Shown here: in pieces, positions 46,601 through 55,755 of the stretch
Layout of the letters: each line of letters begins with the position of its first letter
Numbering within the stretch: position 1 is the stretch's first letter
From: Aporrectodea caliginosa
Taxonomy: Eukaryota > Annelida > Clitellata > Crassiclitellata > Lumbricidae
Direction: 5' to 3'
Length of the DNA: 64,000 bases
Assembly: GCA_020284085.1 (NCBI GenBank)
Contig: JACEVL010000990.1
Coordinates: forward strand, 115,001 to 179,000
Position numbers and translations under genes: made by a program
The notes under the pieces: model-generated
Database searches by the model: none
Seen by the model: the letters and a program-made list of their open reading frames with translations, nothing else
What the model was told of the DNA's origin: nothing

Positions 46601-46940
46601 ATTGCGAACTGAAAATAGTCGCGTTGACCTAGACGTTGCGTAATAATGCTTTGTAAATTTTTTCAACTCGCTAAACCGTTCCGTTTCGGAGCCTTTAGCC
46701 GGACAGCGATGCATTGCAAACATACATACATACATACGGAAGGACAAACTTTAAGAATTATAGTATAAGATGACGTTTTTGCTGTTTATTTAGTTGTACA
46801 CAGATGCAAGTCATTCGCTCGATAGTGTCCTACATCACACGCACCATACGACTACCAAGTTCCTCAAGGGCTACTGCTGGAATGGAGGAAAGCCACGCCA
46901 GCTCGGAAAGAAGTCTGAGGGAGAGGAAGAGGAAACGTAA
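25864..46940 (+). CDS. Dipeptidyl peptidase, S9B family (DPP4/DPP6/DPP10-like), 3' fifteen coding exons
   Basis: Exons: 25864-25987, 27877-27924, 28362-28466, 38122-38210, 39223-39270, 39501-39679, 40119-40217, 40911-40986, 41428-41622, 42277-42334, 42627-42726, 43396-43463, 44117-44189, 45291-45364, 46794-46940. Phases agree at every junction, giving 494 codons to TAA at 46938-46940. Exons 1-7 encode the end of the beta-propeller (DHYITNVAW, AWLNRVQN, LTEGLWDV, CLTCQMSDGCQY). Exons 8-15 encode the alpha/beta-hydrolase domain: FWVQVLLPP, DGRGSGGRGD, GKSYGGYV (nucleophile Ser), HGTADENVHFQHTAQL (Asp), YTDASHSL (His). An acidic tail follows. DPP4 cleaves X-Pro dipeptides from peptides outside the cell; DPP6 and DPP10 are inactive potassium-channel partners. 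Local sequence (VDEWPGSQ, FGK, QHTAQLIK) leans to DPP6/10 but the triad is complete. The 5' exons (anchor, Glu-Glu motif) were not found. Two introns are GC-AG. A retrotransposon occupies the intron after exon 3. Confidence 0.93.
26869..26935. repeat. Hairpin-bearing dispersed repeat, copy 2
   Basis: Related to 24440-24520: 'ggcaaggacctata', 'tacacaggactggaaagtcc' and 'tgtaacgtcatt' are shared. In the intron after the first detected peptidase exon. Confidence 0.7.
27199..27500 (+). pseudogene. LINE reverse transcriptase C-terminal relic
   Basis: One frame reads QLKSILDAVTRLIGGIPRFR, resembling the end of LINE ORF2 ('NAAARLVxGxPRxxHI'). After a frameshift another frame reads HWLPMDKRVEFTIL, the typical LHWLPVxxRIxFK motif. 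Frameshifted and short, hence dead. Lies in a peptidase intron. Confidence 0.75.
27596..27687. repeat. Tandem repeat, four 23-bp units
   Basis: TCAAACATGTGCTTGCCTTA-type units start at 27596, 27619, 27642 and 27665. The last two carry a few substitutions. Confidence 0.9.
27743..27834. mobile_element. piggyBac-like MITE family, diverged copy
   Basis: Starts TTAACACTTTAACCACGAGC and ends CAGTGTTAA. Same layout as the better copy at 44657-44727 but with a decayed right arm. Confidence 0.55.
28583..28668. repeat. (GT)n microsatellite
   Basis: About 85 bp of nearly perfect tg repeats, preceded by tctg/ctgt repeats from about 28490, 120 bp after a peptidase donor site. Confidence 0.95.
28751..29168 (+). 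repeat. 5' LTR of the Gmr1-like element
   Basis: 418 bp, TGTGAACAAA to GTTGGTGACA. A TATA-like TATATATATAATG lies at about 28802-28814. Almost identical to 35090-35494; the only difference noticed is a short insertion near 35346. Confidence 0.93.
29172..29194 (+). promoter_or_regulatory. Primer binding site complementary to tRNA-Leu
   Basis: Three bases after the LTR a 23-nt sequence starts TGGTGACAGCGGTGGGATTC. Its complement reads as the T-arm and acceptor 3' end of a eukaryotic tRNA-Leu (TTCGAATCCCACCGCTG..., then ACCA), with at most one base different from the vertebrate form I remember. Confidence 0.85.
29185..29279 (+). repeat. Five 19-bp units overlapping the primer binding site
   Basis: Units GGGATTCGAAACAACGTCT start at 29185, 29204, 29223, 29242 and 29261. 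The first ten bases are the 3' half of the primer binding site, so the tRNA T-loop complement is present five times in the leader. Confidence 0.92.
29447..34975 (+). CDS. gag-pol: Gag-Pol polyprotein of the Gmr1-like element (Gag-PR-IN-RT-RH)
   Basis: 1842 codons in one frame. Residues about 75-345 are a long charged coiled coil (EEKRRQEEKE-type repeats). Residues about 345-470 are a capsid domain with LTPREYRSKF; the vertebrate SCAN domain is thought to derive from Gmr1-type capsids and this region resembles it. CCHC knuckle at 615-628 (CHNCGSDRHLMKFC). Protease DSG at 732-734. Integrase: H996, H1003, cysteines 1030/1033/1036, then D1066, D1126, E1162 (DD35E). Reverse transcriptase with YVDD at 1576-1579. 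RNase H at the C-terminus, D1727. Integrase precedes reverse transcriptase, a copia-like order with gypsy-like sequence, the defining trait of Gmr1 elements. All signature residues are present and no stop interrupts, so it could be active. Confidence 0.95.
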   Translation: MEKLSVKKQAELKKMSSERLKQRLLKAGFEEEKLEDMSREDMLEALAEVWLKEEAEEEGAVGGAVEKVIEKPPGLMSMEMMMQWMMMKEEREEKRRQEEKEKEEKRRQDEKEREEKRRQEEKEIRQEELRLQREKEEKAERLQREKEEKAENTRQEELRLQREKEEKAENARQEELRLQREKEEKAEQVRVAELELQKQQFEIQLEQLKRDREDAERRRLEQMIEFERARKSDEEIRQQQIEEKRLREEEKEKVRISELERAEEVRQEELKLQKESMEKAEEERQERLKLEKTKIALKEAQLKEEKQNREAQEQRRQEEREEQKRKQEESETMVSKIKKIGDAMKHVLPKMPNDMMEVPLYFETVENAFRSFNVQEQFWVKLLLPLMTPKARTVLNRLSFDDLDDYQVVKQHLLKEFKLTPREYRSKFIDAKKTAEETYTMFTARLKNLLNYYVKSRKVDKNFEKLFDLLVADKLKESLPPGPLQFVLSKEGTDCYEASVVADLADIHVNNRIGLAIPNKTSFGFVPNGKRNQQFTPNFGFHWKSNQETGNQFRGAEVKPNSPVVHENRESMMTRQRQVYNKSPPRFVAREGNASFTPYKRKESIEQRGAVVKRCHNCGSDRHLMKFCPVPVTTSNYGGKQEHSRVNRIQVVDNSESQATEHQNNETEVKSVMKCHLSPDIQKEILLHNGMQKEMVGRDESTALKKVLLQYVEVEIRGTAGKEPVKVKALIDSGAEVPVISEELLEGMKVEQIGKVNLQCVAGDAIPAKLVKVDVRLCCNDVEEEVIPHKVKCSLTPYVTLMCASIAKMGSTERFLLHPEIIAELKAVPQVKMIQGDVQANVTTRLQSQRKKVIEVEEESETESSSEEENESDDQQSLMQDGITAEMSEQEMAACKNGNLNETKEDNDCDVAIGDLFEENEKDEEQQMQIADAKKFEEQQRQDESLKAWWTLAPDKESEFCVVNGLLYKRYRILEQTIYQLVLPKERRMKVMELAHESVFGGHLGEEKTRERIKLSFTWPKMRRDIVKFCKSCEKCQLKARSLVMDRVPITPIPREDVAFRRITMDCVGPIEPASAAGHKYCLCIVDSCTRWPTVFLLKSLTAKAVCDALMELFMNVGVPSVITSDQGTNFTASLTREFLNLMGCSPRFDTPGHPEAAGLVERWNQTFKKMIHHVIVDNPRQWHKVIPFTVWALREVPNATTGIAPYMLVYGKIPRGPLAILKESWTREINLPPHIGIQPEKYLKDMKANMEKALLFAESYSREKQLQYTNQYNKRAKHKEFEPGEKVIVLYPTSTNKLISRWHGPCTVIQRRSKYSYLIDMGDDCRKIIHANKIRKYITRAMSCGLIVEEDEDFGSVVELLMKNDWQNEKNSLNLDPEQISHLTLTQQKQLLEILNKYSDRFSEKPGLCTLVEHEIELKPEFREKEFMAYRIPLIYRAEVERQIKEMLQANIIKPSSSRMASPLVIVKKKDGSLRLACDYRYINSFTVDCKYPMPIVKDVLHKVGKSNVISIFDCRSAYWTCPVKQTDQWKTAFVTHNGLYEFTRVPFGMINSGRTFVKAINMVLQPINEFAEPYVDDIAVHSDDWKIHLQHLDAYLMQMRLHNITLNLKKCIFGKSEVKFIGHVVGSGTIQMNPDRIESLINLKTPETKKQVKQLLGFFGYYRQFIKDFAQIAKPLSDLTSKHVPDKIDWTDRHQQAFNLLKDAVRSKVVLYVFDVGKPFNLYCDSSDFAVGAVLTQMDDKGIERPVSFISQKLTDTQKRWATVEKEAYAIVWALNKLKEIIIGSKVHIFTDHNPLTYLTESMSKSAKLVRWALALQTFDVEVNYKKGRLNVVADCLSRL
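35070..35089 (+). promoter_or_regulatory. Polypurine tract of the Gmr1-like element
   Basis: AAAGAAAGGGAAGGAGGTAA directly precedes the 3' LTR start TGTGAACAAA at 35090. Confidence 0.85.
35090..35494 (+). repeat. 3' LTR of the Gmr1-like element, truncated at its end
   Basis: Matches the 5' LTR almost perfectly, then stops after 'cacaactaagaag'. The last stretch of the LTR (to GGTGACA) is absent and host-derived sequence begins at 35495. Confidence 0.92.
35495..37674 (+). repeat. Copy A of a 2,180-bp host segment (copy B at 38242-40421)
   Basis: Identical to 38242-40421 at every point compared, with a constant offset of 2,747 bp and no indel. It contains duplicates of three peptidase exons with their introns, so it is a DNA-level copy, not a spliced cDNA. 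It lies between two LTR-derived pieces. Confidence 0.95.
36476..37470 (+). pseudogene. Duplicated peptidase exons 5-7 (out of order)
   Basis: Exons 36476-36523, 36754-36932 and 37372-37470 duplicate 39223-39270, 39501-39679 and 40119-40217, splice sites included. They lie upstream of exon 4 (38122-38210). The preceding exon ends in phase 0 while 36476 needs two carried-in bases, and the three sum to 326 nt, so inclusion would break the frame. Presumed non-functional, or an assembly duplicate. Confidence 0.85.
37675..37885 (+). repeat. Diverged LTR end of the Gmr1-like family
   Basis: Aligns with the second half of the LTR (from 'atacagtgtagtacag' to GTTGGTGACA) at roughly 88-90% identity with small indels, so it is clearly older than the two near-identical LTRs. 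It ends with the correct CA and is followed by CTTTT. Confidence 0.88.
38122..38210 (+). CDS. Peptidase exon between the two host copies
   Basis: Acceptor aaacag|CCATCAGG, donor AACGT|gtaagt. Encodes VRVFLTEGLWDVTDVVGYDY and ends NNV, matching the propeller segment preceding IYFxS in DPP6/DPP10. It sits only 31 bp before copy B, which fixes copy B as the authentic gene context. Confidence 0.9.
38242..40421 (+). repeat. Copy B of the 2,180-bp host segment (authentic locus)
   Basis: Follows exon 4 in the right order and phase and runs on into the rest of the gene. Breakpoints relative to copy A are TGCTCATTAG at the left and GTAGTTGGG at the right. Confidence 0.93.
42627..42726 (+). CDS. Peptidase exon with the catalytic serine
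   Basis: The exon begins with TCA of the nucleophile. With the preceding exon (ending VFGK at 42334) it forms G-K-S-Y-G-G. DPP4 has GWSYGG; DPP6 and DPP10 have Asp or Gly in place of Ser. The donor is ATA|gtaagt, leaving phase 1, which fits the next exon at 43396. Confidence 0.95.
43291..43360. mobile_element. piggyBac-like MITE, 70 bp
   Basis: Starts TTAACACTTAACGATGAGCG and ends GCTCGTCGTTAAATTGTTAA. Inverted arms with TTAA at both ends, in a peptidase intron. Confidence 0.65.
44117..44189 (+). CDS. Peptidase exon with the catalytic aspartate, GC donor
   Basis: Encodes the segment ending LLLIHGTAD. The reading frame requires splicing after the G at 44189, followed by gcaagt, a GC donor. 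Joining to AA at 45291 makes GAA, giving HGTADENVHF as in the family. Confidence 0.9.
44298..44649. repeat. 48-bp inverted repeat spanning the edge of a hAT element
   Basis: 44298-44345 recurs inverted at 44602-44649 with one mismatch seen. The left arm includes the host flank and the first bases of the hAT element; the right arm lies inside the element. Confidence 0.85.
44341..44777. mobile_element. Non-autonomous hAT element with intact 8-bp target duplication
   Basis: Starts CAGGCCCGCCGA; the right end read in reverse is CAGGGCTGCCGA. Flanked by identical TGGATTGC at 44333-44340 and 44778-44785. GC-rich ends (GGGGCCCGG) surround an AT-rich centre. A smaller piggyBac-like MITE is nested inside. 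Confidence 0.9.
44657..44727. mobile_element. piggyBac-like MITE, 71 bp, perfect arms
   Basis: 20-bp perfect inverted arms TTAACCCTTTAATGACGAGC and complement. Terminal TTAA plus TIRs beginning CCCTTT fit the piggyBac target preference and TIR form. Too short to code. Confidence 0.75.
45018..45110 (+). pseudogene. Possible LINE 3' terminal relic
   Basis: One frame reads TWNGLPLELCLLTPFIKGCK then LLSC and a stop, resembling the WNSLPxxLR end of LINE reverse transcriptases. A 'ggtgctatatgaattc' tail follows at 45193, like the tail after the 27.2 kb LINE relic. Confidence 0.45.
45291..45364 (+). CDS. Peptidase exon with a second GC donor
   Basis: Encodes ENVHFQHTAQLIKSL and continues to GVDFNVQ. 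It ends GTGCAG|gcaagt, another AG|GCAAGT donor, and the frame joins in phase 0 to the exon at 46794 (LYTDASHSL). Confidence 0.9.
45828..46775. repeat. Unclassified interspersed repeat in the last peptidase intron
   Basis: Opens with 'acccggcgttcgcccgggtt' and closes with catacatacatac and 'caaactttaagaatta', a pattern of retroposed elements with RTE-like tails. Internally GTGACGTAAGATTGC (three times) and a 'tgacctagaaattcg' block recur. No open frame. Confidence 0.6.
46794..46940 (+). CDS. Terminal peptidase exon with the catalytic histidine
   Basis: The acceptor is ttatttag|TTGTAC. It encodes LYTDASHSLDSVLHHTHHTT, a short linker and an acidic end GKKSEGEEEET before TAA. The His in ASHSL aligns with the DPP4 catalytic histidine (DEDHG). 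Confidence 0.9.
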   Translation: MYTDASHSLDSVLHHTHHTTTKFLKGYCWNGGKPRQLGKKSEGEEEET

Positions 46941-49481
46941 AGTGAACGGTTCTTCCAAACCGGGCTCGGCTGAATGTGTACTATCAAACTTGAAAGTCTA
47001 CCTCCAGTACAAATGTTGCTTGTTTTAGATTCAGTTCAGTGACTTTACACGTTTTCTGTGGCCATTGCTATGATCTAGAACTAATTTGTGCTAGCAGCAG
47101 ATAGTAGTGTGGCAGTAATGCTCAAGCAGACAAATGTCTGGTCTTAAGTGTTCACTGTGGCCTTAAGCAGGCTTAATATAACTGTTTTGGCGATGGTGCA
47201 AAATAATTGTATGGCTGTTTTTGTCAGCTTGCTGAAGTTCAAAATTCAGATGCGCATGAAGTATGCAAGTAACATTTATATAGCACCATTCGGAAAGATA
47301 AAGAAACGTGGTTGTGTACAAAGACATGACTAATGCTGAAAGTCTTTAAACAGTTTTTCAGCTCTTAAAATGTGCAGCTTAGCACTTTAATGACGAGTGG
47401 GTACTAAAATGCATGGAAAACTAATCCCTCTCATTGTGAAATGGTTATTAGCTGAATGTCTTCTAAAGTACACATCTGTATATATAACGGTACAGGGGAA
47501 AACAGTGGACACAAACGTTTAACACAAAATAATGGTTAGCAAAAAGCGTGCTTAATCTGTGCTAGCATCAATTGTTTTTTAAATTAAAGTAGATCCTTTT
47601 ATCACTAAACTGATGACATGAGAATGTCTATTTACATGGAAAAGTGTCAGTCCCACAGTAGAAAATGCTATGCAAAAACTTGGAGAACACAAAACGTTAA
47701 TTCATTTTCAATGTCCAATATGAAGTGGTCGTGTTTTGTTTAAAGTACCACTTGCGTGGGATTGCGCTTGTGGCAGTTGACATTCGTTACAATGCAGTGA
47801 CAGCTGTTTAAGAAGGGTTAGCAATAGAATTGGTGCTGAGGTTATGGACACCTGAGGGAGAGTTGTAGGGAAGTGTTCTTAAGATCTTTTTAGTAAATTT
47901 CAGAGGCAGCGCTACTATGGGTCACAGTAGGTCATTTGACCTGCCTATTTTACTCTTGACCTGCCTACTTGCTACCTACTGCTGTGTACAATTCTTTGGT
48001 ATTTTTAATATCTTCCTTTCATTTAAAACGTCAACGTCTGTCCCGTAAGATCACTACTGTAGTTAAATGACTTTTTTACCTTTTATCTAGTATGTCAATA
48101 GAAGTCTATGTTGTAAACTCGAAAACTAATATGTTTAAGTATTCTTTGTGTCAAATTCTAACATTAATTTCTTTGAACTGCTGAATAACTTCTATGATCC
48201 TGACACGACCTGCTGAAATTGTATAGCTGGCGCCTCCGCGGTTACATTGGTGAATTCCTTGCTTCACATTACATTATCACTGCTTTTGTAGAAAACCCTT
48301 TCATGTCCAAATTTCTTTGACAGAACTAAATTCTTTTGAAGTATTTGTTGTAGAGATGTGTTATGCTGTTCTCAATAACGTTTTGATTCTAATGGCTGAT
48401 TAAAATTCCTTAGTGTTGCCATTTTGAGAATTCTCTTTAGAAACAACAGGACTGTAGACTGTAGGCGTATCGAGTTCATGGCAAACTTTACATACAGTAC
48501 AGTACATGTAGTAAATATCAAAGAGCATAAGAAACATCAAGTATGCCTCTTGTTCCAGGTGTCAACTGATAGCCCGGTGTGGTAGTCCAAGTAGCAGTTT
48601 TTTTCAGAAATTGAAGTGAGATACTGTACACGTACAGATAAACATCGCAGTTAGCATATACGGTGTGGATGGTGGAGTTCGTGCAGTGCCCACAACAGCC
48701 TTTATCTGGTTTGTGAACAGGCAGAATTAGTTACAACAGTGGCTTAAAATTTGTTTGAAATAAAAAATTATTCTGCAATGACTTATGCACATTTTCCTTT
48801 TGTCACCTCATATTTTCTGAGTGCTTTACAAATCAACTTTGTAGATTTTAGTAAGATTACCAATACATGTATGTCTCAGATTTTTGTAACAGACTTCTAA
48901 AGACAGAAGAAAAGGCAGAGATTAATGTAGGGACTTCTTGCAACCGTAGGATCGAATTCTCCTCAGCTTGACCTAGTAACAAGATATTGCAGATATTGGA
49001 TGAAAGGAGCAAATGTGTTAGCAGTGCCAAAAACAGTGGCAGCCTGGATTATATGCAGTTTTGTTTGCTCTCAAGGATCGATTTGGAGTGGGAAAACTCC
49101 CACCCAGTGAAGGGACAAAAGCAGCCCAAGTTTTGCATTTTCAAACAAGCTTGGTGTCACTACACTTCTCTATTTCATAAATCTTCATCGTGTATACTAT
49201 ACTTGTGCCTTTCAAGGGGTTGTTGGTAATGTACATGCATCGGTTCATTGTAATGATTGTATGCACAAGCTTCTACGTTAGCTAGTTCTGGTAGCAACAG
49301 TATACACCAACATTGTTGAGCCTACTCCATCATTGTATCACACTAAACACAATTTGTTACATCTTGTTGTGTACCTTTACAAACCCAACTTAGTCTCCCC
49401 ATTTTCTGTCTTCAGCACTTAAGATTTGCCAGCACTAATCACTACAAACAGGCAAACCATCGAGTGCAAATGGTTTCCACC
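46941..49481. other. 3' UTR/flank of the peptidase and gap to the tubulin gene
   Basis: No coding exon recognised. A candidate AATAAA for the peptidase transcript is at 48759-48764. A partial piggyBac-like MITE end (ACTTTAATGACGAG) lies near 47382. Confidence 0.5.
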
Positions 49482-49487
49482 TTTATT
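49482..49487 (-). terminator. Polyadenylation signal of the alpha-tubulin gene
   Basis: TTTATT on the + strand is AATAAA on the - strand, 195 nt after the tubulin stop codon, a normal 3' UTR length. Confidence 0.75.
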
Positions 49488-49681
49488 CGTCAGCCCAAGA
49501 CAAAAACTGTAAACGTTGAAATGAAACTCAGAGGTCGGAATGCTTAGAATTTAAACATAAATCAACAGGTTCAATTTTCAAATTAAAACAAAATTTTTAA
49601 TGACTAAAAGTCCAAAAATTCAACTGGAAACGTTAATTTGGAAACTCATGTCGAGTTGTCACCGCAGTGCTCTCAGAGGGC

Positions 49682-52447
<2,766 letters not shown>

Positions 52448-52576
52448 ATTGACTGGTTTCTTTAATTTTCGACGAATTCAACGATGAAAACTACGGCTCT
52501 TTCTTCGCCTGTATCTCAACTTGGCACACAATGAAGCCCGTGAGTCACAGAATAACCGTTCAACGGCGAGTCAGCG

Positions 52577-52587
52577 CCTTATATAAA
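52577..52587 (-). promoter_or_regulatory. TATA box of the alpha-tubulin gene
   Basis: TTTATATAAGG on the - strand, about 130 bp upstream of the ATG. The start of transcription is predicted near 52550, giving a 5' UTR of about 100 nt that ends at the codon-1 intron. Confidence 0.8.
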
Positions 52588-52642
52588 CTCCTGGCCATTA
52601 GTGCCGTGTGCAAAATCAATAATTCAAATTATTTGCGTTCCT

Positions 52643-52789
52643 ATTGGACAAAAATGACGTGTTTTTTATAATTAGATCGAAAGCCGACGGCTTTTATTGG
52701 CTGGCTTACACGGCGTCGTTAACGACAGTGTATGGCTCGCTTTTATTGGACAAATAAAGGGGTGAAGTTGAGACACCGATTCCTATTGG
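52643..52789 (-). promoter_or_regulatory. Array of four CCAAT boxes
   Basis: ATTGG on the + strand (CCAAT on the gene strand) at 52643, 52697, 52745 and 52785, spaced 40-54 bp, upstream of the TATA box. This resembles NF-Y-type housekeeping or proliferation promoters. Confidence 0.75.
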
Positions 52790-52809
52790 ATATTGAAAGA
52801 GACGTAGTG

Positions 52810-53989
52810 GATGCGTCAGTTATGTAGGGAAAATAATTATTGGTGTTTGGACAGCGCTAGCGAGCGCTTAGCAACAGCGTTGGAACAAATCAGCGCTTTG
52901 GCATATTAGATTAGCATTTGAATCATCCATTGAGTCACTTACCAACTCTGAGCATACATTCAATCTGAGGATATTCCTTCCTTTGAACAGATATGTGTTA
53001 AGGCAGATTCCAACATCTTTACTGCTGTCCTTTTGAATGGGGGCCATATGTACCGCATGACTGCCCCCATCGGTCAGTCACCTACCACCTGCGCCCACGG
53101 GCCCATAACTGCACATCCCTCCGACAGATGGCATGATGATGAATAATATGTGTGATTTTAGAATATTTGTCTTGATCACCTCAATGATGATGTAGCCTAT
53201 GTTTAGTATTAGCCATGTCTGTAAGCCTACGCCAAAATGCGGATAGTAGGCCTAATTGGTCAATTAAAGAATATTCTTATCTGAATCACTGTTGAGCTTC
53301 ACTTTTGGCCCCAAGATTAAACAAAACTGGTCTTCTGAATTTCTCATTCTCGATATTTCGTGGCTCTGGGTAGGTGAGCCCTTTCTGTTGTTGGCCCTAG
53401 ACTGTGAACACTTCGGGCTAAAATTCGTTTGCAAACTCTGTTATGGCTTTCAGAACTAATCTCTGTATAATTATATATCTTCGTTTAATAAAACAGACTG
53501 CAGACAAACCGCAGTGAGTTACATAGGCCTAATGGAAAGGCAGACAAATCTAATAGCCTATATGGTGTAGGGCTGTAGGCCTACAGTTGCTGAGGGTTGT
53601 TTACCGTTCATTGAAAAGCCTAAACTAGAGTATGTATAGGGGCCTATGCTACCGTAATTTATACAGAATTTTAGGTATGAAATTTCTGTCGTCTCTTATG
53701 GGAAGTTGGAAGGGGTGAGACCTGGGGTGCACGTTATAATGGCGTTGAGCAGTGGGCGGAAAGAGTCTCCGCAAGACGTGGGCGTCATTTAGGCCTACTG
53801 TTACCACTCTCAGCAGACGCGCGTCAGCGGCCTCCGCCATCACCGTGAGTGGCTCGATGTCGGATTAGAGGAACTGCATCCGTTGCAATTTCCTCTGGAA
53901 GCGTTCGAGTTTCGACTTTCGAGCGATCTTCTGCCGATGTTAATCCCCACCAGTCCCCATGTCTTAAAGACATCTGTGGAAAGGCATTG
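52810..53989. other. Intergenic stretch upstream of the tubulin promoter
   Basis: Contains copy 2 of a dispersed repeat (53472-53572, partner 8870-8960), several TAGGCCTA octamers and a CpG-rich patch (53750-53850) with a short - strand open frame. No gene established. Confidence 0.5.
53472..53572. repeat. Dispersed repeat, copy 2
   Basis: Partner of 8870-8960; shares the 'cttcgtttaataaaacagac' and 'cagtgagttacata' segments. Confidence 0.7.
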
Positions 53990-54330
53990 GCCATAAGTCA
54001 CAGAACAATCGTTGAAGTAGTATAGCCTACTATAGTTTCAGTTTAACGATACTGTGATAACAAAGCTCGTTAGCATCGCCCTCCTCCTTCGCTGAGCCAT
54101 CGCCTATAATAGACGCTTGGTAGTCAGCGCCGTGTGCAAAATCAACAATTCAAGTTATTTGCGTTGTTATGACAGAAATGACAGGTCTATAATTAAATCC
54201 CAAACGGAAGAATTTCATTGGCTGGCTTACATGGCGTCTATAACAACAGTGTGCGGCTCGCTTTTATTGGACAAATAAAGGAGGCAACGGTGAGACAATG
54301 TTTCCTATTGGATATCGAAAGACGTAGGGG
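53990..54330 (-). promoter_or_regulatory. Decayed duplicate of the alpha-tubulin promoter
   Basis: Aligns with 52537-52810: shared 'gccgtgtgcaaaatca', 'ttggctggcttaca', 'ggctcgcttttattggacaa' and 'cctattggatat'. Two to three CCAAT boxes persist. The TATA box has become 'cgcctataatagacg' and one CCAAT box is lost. No tubulin coding sequence follows it. Confidence 0.85.
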
Positions 54331-55603
54331 ATCACTGCAACTCAATTCTTGCTGGTGTCACAAAGCCAAACATGTTGAAAACTGCTTAGTAAAAGGTTAA
54401 TGGATTAACATTTGAGATAATTATAAAGTTTTGTCGGTGTCTTTTTTGTGTTCCAAGATTTTCATATTAACTAATATCATTAGCCTATATTTATTTATTG
54501 CCATGATGCAGGTTTAAATTAAATTTAATGTTTAATTTTTTCCTGTCATCTGGAATGTGCAACCTCATGCCATGGCCTCCTTTGTTGCAATAGTAAATAC
54601 TGCCACTACTTCCTGTTCTGCAAAGGATCGTTTCAAATTGGGACTCATGTTATAAAACATAAACCTCTGGCCAACCACAATATTTAAAATCAGTCCTTAA
54701 TCTCCAGACTTGTCATTATTTAATCAGGTCATCAGACAGCCTTTCTCTGGTCATACGTGTACCCAACACTAACACTGCTCAAGGTTTTTCAGATGCTGGA
54801 CCTAGATTTTGGAATTCTGTCTTGTTGGACCGGTCTTCTGGATATTGACCTGCTTACAGCTTCACCTAAGTGCACAATTAATAATTGTTCCCTTTGTTTG
54901 TGTCAACCAATTTTCATCTTAACCCTTTTCAATTCCAGTGTTGGACAAAAATTTACTATAAGCAGGCACTGTAATGAATTTACGATCACTGGCCTCGTAA
55001 TGGAGCACTGCACTAAAATAAACTATTGATATACAGTACACACAACTACATAAATCCATTTAATTCTCCCCTATGTGGTAATTAGTTTAAAAATAAAGAA
55101 AAATTAGAAAAATTAAGGCTACGGCTTTAAAATCAAAGTTAATAAAAGTTCAAATCCTATGATGATAATTATGGTTATTCTTTCAAAGGTGAATCATAAC
55201 AAACAGTAAGATAATCTTGAAGCCCATATTCGGCTGACTGGCAACAGCTGGTGACAAATATCTACGACAGTACTTGTAGGCTTAAAAATAGATTGTAAAC
55301 ACAATTTAATATATTCTGTATTCCCCATGAATGCAAAGATCATCCTAGATGCTGTGGGCTGGTGAGGTTGTAAGTCATGTCAAAGTGGTCCGAGGTCGGC
55401 CACTTTGTCTTCTCCAGTCCTTGATGGCTTTTTCGTAGCGGTCCACAAGGTGGTCCTTTTCTTCCGAAGCCACTGCTATGTGCCTGAAAAAGCTCAGTCT
55501 GTGGCAGAGACTGTACCGTTGCCGTTCTCCTGATCACTAATGCTACTGAGATGGTTCATCCATATAGGGAATCTACAGGATCCTCCTAAAGTACTACATG
55601 TCC

Positions 55604-55661
55604 AAACTGTCAAGCTTCTTATTTAGGGCCTCCGTAGCCCAAACAAGAAGCTCGACAGTTT
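55604..55661. other. 58-nt near-perfect hairpin
   Basis: AAACTGTCAAGCTTCTT pairs with AAGAAGCTCGACAGTTT with one A-C mismatch. TTT/AAA and GGGC/GCCC then pair around the loop CTCCGTA. Size and shape are within the pre-microRNA range, but it could equally be a foldback transposon remnant. Confidence 0.7.
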
Positions 55662-55684
55662 CAACAATGCTGCAAGTTTTTGCA

Positions 55685-55755
55685 TTAACGCTTTAACAAC
55701 AAGCTGCATTGATTTTGAAGTCACTTACAGCACACGCTCATCGTTAAAGTGTTGA
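55685..55755. mobile_element. piggyBac-like MITE, 71 bp, diverged
   Basis: TTAACGCTTTAACAACAAGC at the left and GCTCATCGTTAAAGTGTT at the right. Same length and layout as the 44.66 kb copy. Confidence 0.6.

Noticed and set aside
55360..55540. Minus-strand coding fragment (DWRRQSGRPRTT)
   Set aside because: Slightly like a LINE C-terminus but too short and interrupted to call.
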